Origin: Macrostomum hystrix
Taxonomy: Eukaryota; Platyhelminthes; Macrostomidae
Assembly (NCBI GenBank): GCA_950097015.1
Contig: CATNEN010000038.1
Coordinates: 15,866,001 to 15,930,000 of the forward strand
Length of the DNA: 64,000 nt
Direction of reading: 5' to 3'
This document shows positions 31,911 through 42,937 of this stretch, piece by piece. The notes beneath the pieces are model-generated. The model saw nothing but the letters and a program-made list of their open reading frames with translations. It made no database searches and had not been told where the DNA came from. Position 1 is the stretch's first letter; each line of letters opens with the position of its first letter. A program made the position numbers and the translations under genes.

Positions 31911-32614
31911 GTAGAATTAAAAAGCTGTAAATTCAGCTGCTAAAAAGTATATTATAGACGAATTAAAAGTATTTCTGCTCCCCGAAGGGGGGCAAAACTT
32001 GCTAGTCCACTATACTAAAAATGAAATGCTTGCTTGCTTGCTTGCTTGCTTGTAATTGATTTTCTCCCGAGCGGCTCAACCGATTTTCACCATTTCTTCA
32101 CCAAAAGATGCCAAATATGGGGACAATTTTACACGTAATTTTATTAAGCTTAACTTTATTGCTAAAGGGATTAAATATTCGATTCAATGATTTTTTCAAA
32201 GGTCAAACCATCTTGGCCTATTGAGAATTTCACTCACTGCCACTGAATTGAAATTGCATCGTCAAATTGCGCAACAACCCCAAGCTGATTGAATTTGAAG
32301 CCTGCACTCTGGAGACAAATTGGAAATAAATGTACACAACCAACCGCGAGACTGAGTGTACTCTATTTTCTCACTTCATTGTACAAAGCCAGAACTTTGA
32401 GAAATCATTTTATAAGGCTGATTTCTGCACCCACTAACCAACAGTCGGAATAGCCGATGTGTAGGCACTAGGAATAGGTTATAGGCTAGGCTAGGGTTCG
32501 ATTCTGCACTGCGTCAAATCATTTAGACTAATTTTCAGCCAGTAGTGATTGAAGATTATTTTGATTTATTTTTTTCATTTCGTAAATAAAATATCACAAA
32601 TCATAGCAAATCTG

Positions 32615-35445
32615 AGTTTGAATCATTGCAACAATAGAGTCTGAATCATGGCTAAACCAGAGTCTGAAACATGGCTAAACCAGAGCTTGAATCATGGCTA
32701 AACTGGAGTCTGAATCATGGCTAAACCAGAGTCTGAATCATTGCTAAACCAGAGTTTGAATCATGGCTAAACCAGAGCTTGAATCATGGCTAAACTGGAG
32801 TCTGAATCATGGCTAAACCAGAGTCTGAATCATTGCTAAACAAGAGTTTGAATCATGGCTAAACCAGAGTTTGAATCATTCTAAACCAGCGTTTGAATCA
32901 TGGCTAAACCAGAGTTTGAATCACGGCTAAACCAGAGTTTGAATCATGTCTAAACCAGAGCTTGAATGATGGCTAAACCAGTGTTTGAATCATGGCTAAA
33001 GCATAGTTTGAATCATGGCTAAACCAGAGTCTGAATCATGGCAAAACTGGAGTCTGAATCATGGCTAAACCAGAGTCTGAATCATTGCTAAACCAGAGTT
33101 TGAATCATGGCTAAACCAGAGTCTGAATCATGCCCAAACCAGAGTTTGAATCATGGCTAAATCAGAGTCTGAATCATGGCAAAACTGGAGTCTGAATCAT
33201 GGCTAAACCAGAGTCTGAATCATTGCTAAACCAGAGTTTGAATCATGGCTTAACCAGAGTCTGAATCATGGCTAAACCAGAGTTTGAATCATGGCTAAAC
33301 CAGAGTTTGAATCATGGCTAAACCAGAGTCTGAATCATGGCTAAACCAGAGTCTGAATCATTGTTAAACCAGAGTTTGTATCATGGCTAAACCAGAGTTT
33401 GAATCATGGCTAAACCAGAGTCTGAATCATGGTTAACCTAGAGTCTGAATCATGGCTAAATTTGAATCATGGCTAAACCAGAGTCTGAAACATGGCTAAA
33501 CCAGAGCTTGAATCATGGCTAAACTGGAGTCTGAATCATGGCTAAACCAGAGTCTGAATCATTGCTAAACCAGAGTTTGAATCATGGCTAAACCAGAGTT
33601 TGAATCATGGCTAAACTGGAGTCTGAATCATGGCTAAACCAGAGTCTGAATCATTGCTAAACAAGAGTTTGAATCATGGCTAAACCAGAGTTTGAATCAT
33701 TCTAAACCAGCGTTTGAATCATGGCTAAACCAGAGTTTGAATCACGGCTAAACCAGAGTTTGAATCATGTCTAAACCAGAGCTTGAATGATGGCTAAACC
33801 AGTGTTTGAATCATGGCTAAAGCATAGTTTGAATCATGGCTAAACCAGAGTCTGAATCATGGCTTAACCAGAGTTTGAATCATGGCTTAACCAGAGTTTG
33901 AATCATGGCCAAACCAGAGTTTGAATCATGGCTAAACCAGAGTCTGAATCATGGCAAAACTGGAGTCTGAATCATGGCTAAACCAGAGTCTGAATCATTG
34001 CTAAACCAGAGTTTGAATCATGGCTAAACCAGAGTCTGAATCATGGCTAAACCAGAGTTTGAATCATGGCTAAACCAGAGTTTGAATCATGGCTAAACCA
34101 GAGTTTGAATCATGGCTAAACCAGAGTCTGAATCATGGTTAACCTAGAGTCTAAATCATGGCTAAATTTGAATCAAGGCGAAACCAGAGTTTGAATCATG
34201 GCTACACCAGAGTTTAAATCATGGCTAAAACAGAGTTTGAATCATGGCTAAACCAGACTTTAAATCATCACAGCGTCTGAATCATGGCTAAACCAGAGTT
34301 TGAATCATGGCTAAACCAGAGTTTGAATCATGGCTAAACCAGAGTTTGAATCATGGCTAAACCAGAGTCTGAATCATGGTTAACCTAGAGTCTGAATCAT
34401 GGCTAAATTTGAATCAAGGCGAAACCAGAGTCTGAAACATGGCTAAACCAGAGCTTGAATCATGGCTAAACTGGAGTCTGAATCATGGCTAAACCAGAGT
34501 CTGAATCATTGCTAAACCAGAGTCTGAATCATGGCTAAACCAGAGTTTGAATCATGGCTACACCAGAGTCTGAATCATGGCTACACCAGAGTCTGAATCA
34601 TGGCTAAACCAGAGTTTGAATCATGGCTAAACCAGAGTTTGAATCATGGCTAAACCAGAGCTTGAATCATGGCTAAACCAGAGCTTGAATCATGGCTAAA
34701 CCAGAGTTTGAATCATTGCTAACCAGAGTTTGAGTCATGGCTAAACCAGAGTTTGAATCATGGCTAAACCAGAGTTCGAATCATTGCTAACCAGAGTCTG
34801 AATCATGGCTAAACCAGAGTTTGAATCATGGCTAAACCAGAGTTTGAATCATGGCTAAACCAGAGTTTGAATCATGGCTAAACCAGAGTTTGAATCATGG
34901 CTAAACCAGAGTTTGAATCATGGCTAAACCAGAGTTCGAATCATTGCTAACCAGAGTCTGAATCATGGCTAAACCAGAGTTTGAATCATGGCTAAACCAG
35001 AGTTTGAATCATGGCTAAACCAGAGTTTGAATCATAGCTAAACCAGAGTTTGAATCATGGCTAAACCAGAGTTCGAATCATTGCTAACCAGAGTCTGAAT
35101 CATGGCTAAACCAGAGTTTGAATCATGGCTAAACCAGAGCTTCAATCATGGCTAAACCAGAGTTTGAATGATGGCTAAACCAGAGTTTGAATCATGGCTA
35201 AACCAGAGTTTGAGTCATGGCAAAACCAGAGTTTGAATCATAGTCAACCAGAGTCTGAATCATGGCTAAACCAGAGTTTGAATCATGGTAAAACGAGAGT
35301 TTGAATCATGGCAAAACCAGAGTTTGAATCATAGTCAGTCAGAGTCTGAATCATGGCAAAACGAGAGTTTGAATCATAGCCCACCAGGGTTTAAAACATG
35401 GCGAAACCTGAGTTTGAATCTTGGCTAACCCAGCGTTTGAAAAAT
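32615..35445. repeat. 23-bp minisatellite A in Helitron 2
   Basis: Same GAATCATGGCTAAACCAGAG-type unit as in element 1. It shares the first variant units (GCAACAATAGAGTCTGAATC) with element 1, then follows its own expansion pattern. A marker unit (CTTGAATGATGGCTAAACCA) recurs at about 32960 and 33780, so blocks of some 820 bp were duplicated. Confidence 0.9.
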
Positions 35446-35449
35446 CAAC

Positions 35450-36140
35450 GTCAACTGGGGAGTCATCATCAAAATGGGGATCATGGTAAACTGGGGGATA
35501 ATCGTCAACTGGGGGATCATGGTAAACTGGGGGATAATTGTCAACTGGGGAATCATCATCAAATGGGGGATCATGGTCAACTTGGGGATCATTGTCAACT
35601 GGATGATCATCATTAACTGGGGGATCATCATTAACTGGGGGATCATCATCAACTGGGGGATCATTGTGAACTGGGGGATCATTGTCAACTGGGGGATCAT
35701 TGTCAACTGTGGGATCATTGTCAACTGGGGGATCATTGTCAACTGGGGGATTATTGTCAACTGGGGGATCGTTGTCAACTGGGGGATCATCATTAACTGG
35801 GGGATCATTGTCAACTGGGAGTTCATTGTCAACTAGGGGATCATTGTCAACTGGGGGAACATTGTCAACTGGAGGGGACATTGTCAACTTGGGGATCATT
35901 GTCAACTGGGGGATCATTGTCAACTGGGGGATCGTTGTCAACTGGGGGTTCATTGTCAACTGTGGGATCATTGTCAACTGGGGGATCATTGTCAACTGGG
36001 GGATCATTGTCAACTGGGGGATCATTGTCAACTGGGGGTTCATTGTCAACTGGGGGATCATTGTCAACTGGGGGATCATCATCAACTGTGGGATCATCAT
36101 CAACTGGGGGATCATTGTCAACTGGTGGTTCATTGTAGCT
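35450..36140. repeat. 18-bp minisatellite B in Helitron 2
   Basis: Same GGGGGATCATTGTCAACT unit as in element 1 but only about 690 bp long. Its long open frames on both strands reflect the 18-bp period and are not counted as genes. Confidence 0.9.
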
Positions 36141-36486
36141 TTAAAAAGCTGTAAATTCAGCTGCTAAAAAGTATATACTAGACGAATTAAAAGTATTTCT
36201 GCTCCCCGAAGGGGGGCAAAACTTGCTAGTTCTAATCTGAAATTTGAATGAAACTTGGTAGGGTTGGCAAAGAGTGTTAAAAACGAAAACCAATGAAATA
36301 CTATATCTACATTTTTATTGGCTAATGACTGGCTTCATCCCCCACTTTTGAGCACGGGCGTCGTATTTGACTCATGACTCCAGATAATTTTTTTATCATT
36401 CTATTTCAAGTCTATTTTTGATTACAAAATGGAAAAATCATTAATTAAAAAGCTTATTAATTGGGAGAAATGGACCTCCAGCAAAG

Positions 36487-36768
36487 TCCAGCAGCCTGCC
36501 ACCGTCCAACAGCCCGCCACCGTCCAACAGTCCGCCACCGTCCAACAGCCCGCTACCGTCCAACAGCCCGCTACCGTCCAACAGCCCGCCACCGTCCAAC
36601 AGCCCGCCACCGTCCAACAGCCCGCTACCGTCCAACAGCCCGCCACCGTCCAACAGCCCGCCACCGTCCAACAGCCCGCTACCGTCCAACAGCCCGCCAC
36701 CGTCCAACAGCCCACCACCGTCCAACAGCCCGCTACCGTCCAACAGCCCGCTACCGTCCAACATCCTG
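36487..36768 (+). repeat. 18-bp coding minisatellite
   Basis: About 15 copies of GTCCAACAGCCCGCCACC, in frame and coding VQQPAT, close to the N-terminus of the zinc-finger gene. Variation is limited mostly to third positions (GCC/GCT) and a few replacements, which suggests recent turnover. Confidence 0.88.
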
Positions 36769-38867
36769 CCGCAGTTAAGCCGAAGAAGATGCGGGCCGGG
36801 CAAGAATACATCTGCCCGTTTGGCAATTGCTTGCCAATAAAAAAGTTCCGCTTCAGCGAGCACATCAAAAGGACACACACGACTGTGCTAGAGAACACAA
36901 AGCAGCAGCTAGCAGCAACCGGAATCTCATCTGAAGCTGCGCTTCAAAAAGAAGCCTTAAAAGCTGTGCGTGCGGCAGTTAAGCTATCAGCTGACTGCCA
37001 GCCCGGCCGATGCCGGAGATGGCGCAACAGTGCCACATCTGGGGCGAGCGGCGGAACAGTCCAAATCTTTTATCCAGCTACCTGCGCAACAGCCATCCTG
37101 ACGCTGTCCGAGCGGCAAAACAGCAGAAGCTGGTTGATGCCAGGGCGAAAGTTCCGGCCAGAGCGGTGGTTTCCGAGCATCCTTCAGCCGCTGATGTCGA
37201 GGCTCTGTGCGACTTCCTAGCGAGCTCGCTCGGCGGACGCAGAAAACCGGCTACGATCCGGGAAATCCGGTGCTATCTAAAACGGCTGATGCAGCGCCTC
37301 GACATAATCAGCTTTAAGCAGCTGATCGGCGAGGATCGGCGTGGCGTGGTCAGCGCCTACTTGGACAGCCTGACTTACTCGATGCTGAAACAGACAGTTT
37401 CCGCCCTGGAGAAGGTCGGAAACTTTCTGATTACGGCACGCTACCAGCACATCTTCGATGGTGGGCTCACCTCGTACGGGCAGGTTACCAAAAATTGGAC
37501 GGCGAGCTCAATGGGGCCGAAGGCGGAATACTACGCCGGGCTGGCGGACCGCCGAGAGGAGGAGCTGCTCACCGGCGAGCAAATCAAAGCGGTGTTTGAC
37601 ATGAAGGCCTCTGTTCTTGAAGAAGCGCGGTCTACAAAGGACAGGTGAGTTTTTTAGGTTTATTCTTTTTAAGGCTTTTAATAACAATCTGACAATGATT
37701 TTCTGTTAGTGATTCAAAGTGGCACTAGCATTCGAAACCAGCATAGAAAAAATACTATCTTGAATTCCTATCCTCACAGGACAGGGACATACCTTGCCGT
37801 TGGGATGGTGATCTGCTTCGGCAATGGCAACGCCAACCGGCAAGGTGTGGCCTCGACCTGTCTCATCTCGGACGCCCGGCGCTGGCTTAAAGCCCCCAAC
37901 GAGCCGTTGAAGGTAAAGACAAACAAGTCAAACGAAAAGCACGGATCGGCTTGGGCCAGCGTCACGCCGTGCGCTGATCTGCTGAAGCAGCTGCTGACCC
38001 AGCGATTCGCAGAGCGCCCAAAGGACGAAGACCTGGCGCTCGTCTTCCCCTACGGCTCGTTTGACCGCATTTTTTATCAGTACCGAGAGCGATACTCGCC
38101 ATTACTAAAAAATGTGACGTGGACATGGCTGGAAACTACGGGCCTCGAAAATTCATCTGCGGAGGAGAAGCGGCTGATGGCCGACCACCAAAACCATATC
38201 GAAAGTGTGCAGCGCCAGTTTTATCAGGTAAGATTTGCTACATTCTATACAAAAACCTTGTCAATTTTTTTAGCTAATAGGGCCTCATTTTTTAGGATTA
38301 ACTTTATCAAGATTAATATTATTGATTAACTGTACTGCCCCAATCAAAACAGGCCCAAACCAAGGAGAGGCGCCGAAAGGGCCGCGAGCTGACGAAGAAG
38401 CTGGTCTCCGGTGTGGCCTCGGTGAACCTGGAGACTTTAAACACCAAGGCTCCACTCCATGGTCATCAACTGCAGAGGGCGGCAAACGCACTAGCAGGCG
38501 GCATCGATGGTTAACTTTTCCGGGAGATAAAAAATTAAAATTATAGTGTAAAACTGAAAGGCGAAAGTTGTCCCTTTAAAAACCGCATAAAGATTATCAA
38601 AATCATGAACACTCTAAAATGATCGAGTAAAAATGTACTTTAAAAATATTCTGTCACATTTTTATTTTAATAGACTACGACCTAGACGGAATGTTCCAAA
38701 CTATTGATAATCCGGCATCTGAGGAGAGCGGCTCTGCTGGCACATCAAAAGCTGCCGCAGATGCCGCGAACAAGGAGCTTCCGCCATGCAGATGGCAGAA
38801 GAAAACGGCGCAAACGAAAAGGCAAAAGTGACCAGCTGCTGCCACTGGCGTCGCCACTACTTCCGCT

Positions 38868-39365
38868 GGCGCCAACTTGCCTGCCGCTAGCGCCAACCTG
38901 CCTGCACCTTGCGCCAACCTGCTTATTGCTGGCGCCAACCTGCCTGCTGCTGGCGCCAACCTGCCTGCTGCTGGCGCCAACCTGCCTTCCGTTGGCGCCA
39001 ACCTGCCTGCCGCTTGCACCAACCTGCCTATTGCTGGCGCCAACTTGCCTTTTGCTGGCGCCAACCTGCCTGCTGCTGGCGCCAACCTGCCTGCTGCTGG
39101 CGCCAACCTGCCTGCTGCTGGCGCCAACCTGCCTGCTGCTGGCGCCAATCTGCCTGCTGCTGGCGCCAACCTTCCGCTGGCGCCAACCTGCCTGCTGCTC
39201 GCGCCAATCTGCCTGCTGCTGGCGCCAACCTGCCTGCTGCTGGTGCCAACATGCCTGCTGCTGGCGCCAACCTGCCTGCTGCTGGTGCCAACCTGCCTGC
39301 TGCGGGTGCCAACATGCCTGCCGATGTTGCCAACCTGCCTGCCGCTGTTGCCAGCCTGCCTGCCG
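38868..39365 (+). repeat. 21-bp coding minisatellite
   Basis: Unit GCTGCTGGCGCCAACCTGCCT codes AAGANLP. The frame open before about 39165 and the frame used after it (leading into the PWWP domain) differ by an indel at CCAACCTTCCGCTGGCGCC. Confidence 0.85.
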
Positions 39366-39946
39366 TTGGAGCTGTTGTCGACTCTGCTAAGCCGCCGGGT
39401 AACTGCGTGGCTCGAAAGCGACCTCCACAGTTCAGTGCCAGCACCAGCGCCGCTAGTCCAGCGAGCAAGCGGCCAGAAGTTGAGCCAGGCTGCCTTGCTC
39501 TCGGCTACTGGCCAACGGACGGGGAAAACTGGTGGCCGGCTATGGTTTGCCTACGCAGGCACGGTTCCAGCTGCACAAAAGGCATTTGCACTCAACAAAT
39601 TCATGTGCAGTTTTTCGACAAACCGCGGTCGAGTGCCTGGATCCACCAGTGGCAACTTGTAAGTGGAGCTGAGCCGCTTAAATATGCCTCGAAAAAGCTC
39701 AGACAAGCCTACTAACAAATGGCGAAGGCCAGCAGCAGACTCGGAATGGAGTCTCGCTTGGTCAATTTTTTGACGAAATAACTGTTTGCTCTTAGATGTT
39801 ATTTGCACAAACTATTAAAGTCTTTAACTTTATAATTGCTCTCAACTGCGTAAAAATTGTAAAATAAACTTACACCATACTTTTAAAACACCTTTTCGCT
39901 GCGCTATTTCAATAGCGCTGCGCTAAAGGACACAAATTGTTTCAGT

Positions 39947-40015
39947 GGAGTCGGGAATCGAACCCCCAACCTTCAAGTCGTGAGTCCGACGCCCTTACCA
40001 CTAGGCTACAACCCC
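39947..40015 (-). mobile_element. SINE family A head (tRNA-Val-like)
   Basis: On the minus strand this reads as a tRNA-like fold: acceptor halves GGGGTTG/CGACTCC pair, the anticodon loop is CTCACGA (anticodon CAC, Val), and the B box is GGTTCGATTCC. The same head starts the SINEs at 20447 and 52832 and ends the inverted one at 59625, so it is called a SINE remnant and not a tRNA gene. Confidence 0.6.
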
Positions 40016-41990
40016 AGACGAAATGTGAAAATCCATTTCGCATATTCTTTAGTCCCACGGATAATTTAGAGCTTCTACGAGTACTTATTATCTATAACTT
40101 TTTATCATATATAATATTACTATCATACCGAAGTTAAACAGTTGCAGTCTTTGTTTCTTCTTTCTTCTAAGCTTCTTTGTGTCGTCAATAATCGCCAGAT
40201 TAATAACTGGGCCATGCTCTATGCACTATAACTATAACGAAATGCCAATCCAGAGCAGCAGTCCCAGCTCCATCTTGCCGGCTCCGGAAGGTCCTTCTGA
40301 ACCCAACACGGAATGACACCCTGGCCTTTCACCCTGACCCTCACATATGCAGCTGTGCGATCGGTATATAGCTTGTGGAGCGGACATGGTTCCTCGATGA
40401 TACTTTGTGAGCTGAAATTCTGTCTATATTGATGGAATTTTGCCACCTGACACCAGACCCCGACGAGAGAATCGTTGATTTATTTCGACAATGCCGATTT
40501 TTGTTCGGAGCGGAAAGTATTAAACGAATGTCCTGGATATTTTAGTGAGGCAATTTTTTTCTCGAGGTCTTGTTGGATTAAAGTTCACGACCTCTCAAAA
40601 TCGCGTCGTACAATTTTGACAGATGTGTCGGAAAACAAATGCAACAGATACTTCTGCGCGTCGTCTCTTGAGTAGATAATCTCCCAGCTGTTTGTGGTCT
40701 AACAAAAGCCTTCCAAAGCTTCCCTAGTCGGCGCTTCTGACCTCGTCGGCCTGATTCCATCATCATCAGCTCTTCTTTAAGTCCCCGAGGGGGGAAAGCT
40801 TCGGGATAATTTAATAACTTTAATTAATAATGATTAATTAATTAGTAATAATTAATTATTCGTCATTTTTAATTTTCGGGATTTCATGGGAAAAAGGAGA
40901 CAAAGAAGGGGATAGTTGATGGAGGAGACTGGAGGAGTCCTCACAGTCACGCTTGTTCTCCTCTGCTCATGCTGCATGTTTGTCTCTTTATAAAGCATGG
41001 GCTTCAATTATCGTATAGAGAGATGAATACTCGAGCTCAGACACACACATGCATGTCAAGATAGACTTCTCCGAGAAATGTAGCTGGTTCTGTCAACGAA
41101 GAAGTATCAGTCTATGCAGAAATGGAATTGGTACAAACCTATTTTATATGTACACAATAGCATTTACACTGTATATGTACATAGTGACGTGGATTTACAC
41201 GTGTGCATTAAAGGGTAGTACAATAGTTGGCTCGGTGAGACTGGCTACCCAGTTTTTCTTAGTTTTAAGCATAATGGAACAATAGAAATGTACACTGTTT
41301 GTGGGGGGCAGGGCTGGCCGCCAGGCACAGTGAAATGCTGCCAAAGACACATGTCAGGTGCGAATATCTTTAGTCACAGCGGCTGCTTCTGCACAGGACC
41401 AGCCAAATTTAACCTAAAGCGGCTCTTATAGCTAGCATGAGGTAAGTTTTTATACCTGAGCAGTTTGTGTGCAAGAATGTGTGCCTTCCGAGTCGCTGAA
41501 TAAACGATCCAGGGATCGGAAGTCAAAGAGCTGAGGGTCTATTTTCAAAGCTATAGATATTGATATTGTTGATTCAGACAGTCCAGATTGTTTTATTAAG
41601 TTTGCGCAAGAAATGCAATCGTAAATTGTTTGAGTTCAGAAATTATTTCTATAAAAGTAGCTTTAGAGTTCTGGAAATTAACTTTTTTACTCTTAAAAGG
41701 TTTCCTGCAAGGTGCAAAGCGTACCTGTCGAATTCGAGAGTCCATCTTCTACTCCGAGTGCCGGATGCGATTCTAGCACGGGCCTCAGAAAGGATGCTCA
41801 GAAAGCAGCCGACTCGTGGTTCCGGCAGCGGCAGCGGCACAGGCTTCGCCGGAATCGATAAGGACTGGCTGCGACTGTTCCGACGGCGAGTTGCGGTGGC
41901 TTGCAAGCCAAGAAATATAGCCAAGTAAGATCATGAAGCGACCATTAACAATAGAAAGTCCAAGGGGCACATTGCTAATACCTACATTTC
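40016..41990. other. Mostly gene-free stretch
   Basis: No secure gene. A weak candidate exon lies at 41712-41861 (+): it follows a pyrimidine-rich acceptor (TTTCCTGCAAG) and codes about 49 polar residues rich in Ser, Arg and Gln before TAA. It has no recognisable domain and no partner exon. Another possible exon on the minus strand (about 40230-40410) is equally unsupported. Confidence 0.35.
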
Positions 41991-41994
41991 TGTA

Positions 41995-42410
41995 TCCACT
42001 AAAATATTTAACCAATCGCCATTAAAATACAGAATATGGGCTGAAATTTTCCACTCTATCAGATGACACAACTTTCAGAATCACAATTATCATCGACATC
42101 GTCGAGATATTCAACGATTCACGTCGGGGTTTCTGGTGGAAAAAAACCAACAATATAGGCATAATTTTTCAGGCAACAAAGTTTCATCATGTCGCGCGGC
42201 AATAATTGTAATTATTAGTTTGTTATAATACTATTGAATATATTTAGATTAACCGTTAATACAGGTTTATACAGAGCAATGTTAGCTGTCCCTGGCACCA
42301 GGGTCTTTGAAAAAATCGCTGAATATCTCGACATGCTGACTCGGACGGCTTTGAAATAAGTTTATCGTAAAGGGCAGAAAATTTAGATCCATAAAGTGGA
42401 CTTTCACGAA
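41995..42410. mobile_element. Foldback MITE family, copy 1
   Basis: The left half (from TAAAATATTTAACCAATCGCC through ATCGTCGAGATATTCAACG) and the right half (TCGCTGAATATCTCGACATG onwards) are inverted relatives. The left half also matches the reverse complement of the right end of the copy near 54190. No ORF. Ends and target duplication were not resolved. Confidence 0.6.
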
Positions 42411-42424
42411 AATGGGGGTAACAT

Positions 42425-42882
42425 TATTTTACTGCTAAGGGGTGTACATTGTTCTTTGCTAAATGGGTCATTGGTTCTCTGTTAAAGGGGTTTAAGTGGA
42501 GCATTGGTTCTATGCTAAAAGAGTATAGTAATCCTGATCAAGGGACTTTGTTTTTCTGTTAAAGGGAAGAATTGGTTCTCTACTTCTCAGCTTCGGATGG
42601 CCTTGGTTCTTTGCTAAAGGGGTTATTAAAGTTCTCTGTTAAAGGGGTCATTGATTGCCTGCTAAAGGGGGCAATAATTATTTACTAAAAGGGGGGCAAA
42701 CTCTGCAAATGTCGGCATAGTTTTCAGCTAATGGGGCATTGGTTGCCTGCTGGTGGAACATTTTTGCCTGTTGGGAGCGTTAATTGCTGAGGAGAAAACT
42801 TTTTTCGTCTAAGGGTGTTTGCCTGCTTTTATCACCTTTGGGGATTATGTTTGGCGCAGCCGGAGGGGGGCAAAATAGCTAG
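42425..42882 (+). mobile_element. 3' part of a third Helitron-like element with its own minisatellite
   Basis: Ends GCAGCCGGAGGGGGGCAAAA TAGCTAG then T, closely matching the hairpin-CTAG terminus of the two Helitrons at 27.8-36.2 kb. Before it is a degenerate repeat of about 25-30 bp built on GCTAAAGGGGTCATTGGTTC, unrelated to minisatellites A and B. No TCCACTATAC start was found, so the copy is truncated or diverged. Confidence 0.6.
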
Positions 42883-42937
42883 TCTATATTTACTAAATTG
42901 TGATAAATCAAGTCGTTCCCGCATGAAAGATTCCTAG

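Larger units (their letters stand above)
27846..32005 (+). mobile_element. Non-autonomous Helitron-like element 1 (4160 bp)
   Basis: Begins TCCACTATACTAAAAATG followed by a (GGTT)n/(GCTT)n microsatellite, then about 600 bp of unique 5' sequence, a 23-bp minisatellite, an 18-bp minisatellite and about 90 bp of 3' sequence. It ends with a hairpin (TGCTCCCCGAAGGGGGGCA), AAACTTG and CTAG. The TC start, the hairpin about 10 nt before the end and the CTAG-T terminus are Helitron hallmarks. No Rep/helicase ORF is present, so movement would need an enzyme made elsewhere. The next element starts at the very next base. Confidence 0.8.
32006..36229 (+). mobile_element. Non-autonomous Helitron-like element 2 (4224 bp), head-to-tail with element 1
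   Basis: Starts TCCACTATACTAAAAATG immediately after the CTAG of element 1. It has a (GCTT)n microsatellite, the same 5' unique region (a few differences by eye), both minisatellites in changed lengths, and the same 3' hairpin and CTAG end followed by T. Minisatellite A is longer and B shorter than in element 1. The perfect junction suggests a single tandem rolling-circle product, not two separate insertions. Confidence 0.8.
36429..39715 (+). pseudogene. Zinc-finger / tyrosine-recombinase-like / PWWP gene, intron-bearing but disrupted
   Basis: Likely exons are 36429-37644, 37780-38227, 38353-38509 and 38674-39715; GT-AG borders and phases agree. Order: a coding (VQQPAT)n array; a C2H2 finger CPFGNC...HIKRTH; a second finger whose second Cys is Trp (CHIW...YLRNSH); a helical N-terminal recombinase-type region (YLKRLMQRLDIISFKQL); a recombinase-fold region with NRQGVASTCLI and a VKTNKSNEKHG segment, ending MADHQNHIESVQRQFYQ; an acidic stretch; a coding (AAGANLP)n array; and a C-terminal PWWP domain (GYWPTDGENWWPAMV, VQFFDKPRSSAWIHQWQLV). 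Three breaks are seen: a frame change near 36995-37010, an in-frame TGA at 38829-38831, and a frame change in the second array near 39165. Retained introns suggest a host gene or domesticated element that decayed, or assembly errors in repeats. Another reading is two separate genes. Confidence 0.65.

Noticed and set aside
30292-31943. Very long ORFs on both strands (repeats of NWGIIV, GGSLST, PPVDND, MIPQLT)
   Set aside because: They come from an 18-bp minisatellite whose units lack stop codons; every frame of the array is open and there is no domain, splice or start context.
35351-36167. Long repetitive ORFs in the second 18-bp array
   Set aside because: Same artefact of the tandem repeat inside Helitron 2.
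39947-40015. tRNA-Val(CAC) gene
   Set aside because: It folds like a tRNA, but the same head occurs in several places joined to a common SINE body, so a SINE remnant is more likely.
40765-40800. Another Helitron 3' end (CCCCGAGGGGGGAAAGCTT)
   Set aside because: It has a similar short hairpin but no CTAG terminus and no repeat or 5' partner.
41712-41861. Possible terminal exon coding a Ser/Arg/Gln-rich peptide
   Set aside because: Has a plausible acceptor but no recognisable domain and no partner exon; listed only as a weak note in the region entry.
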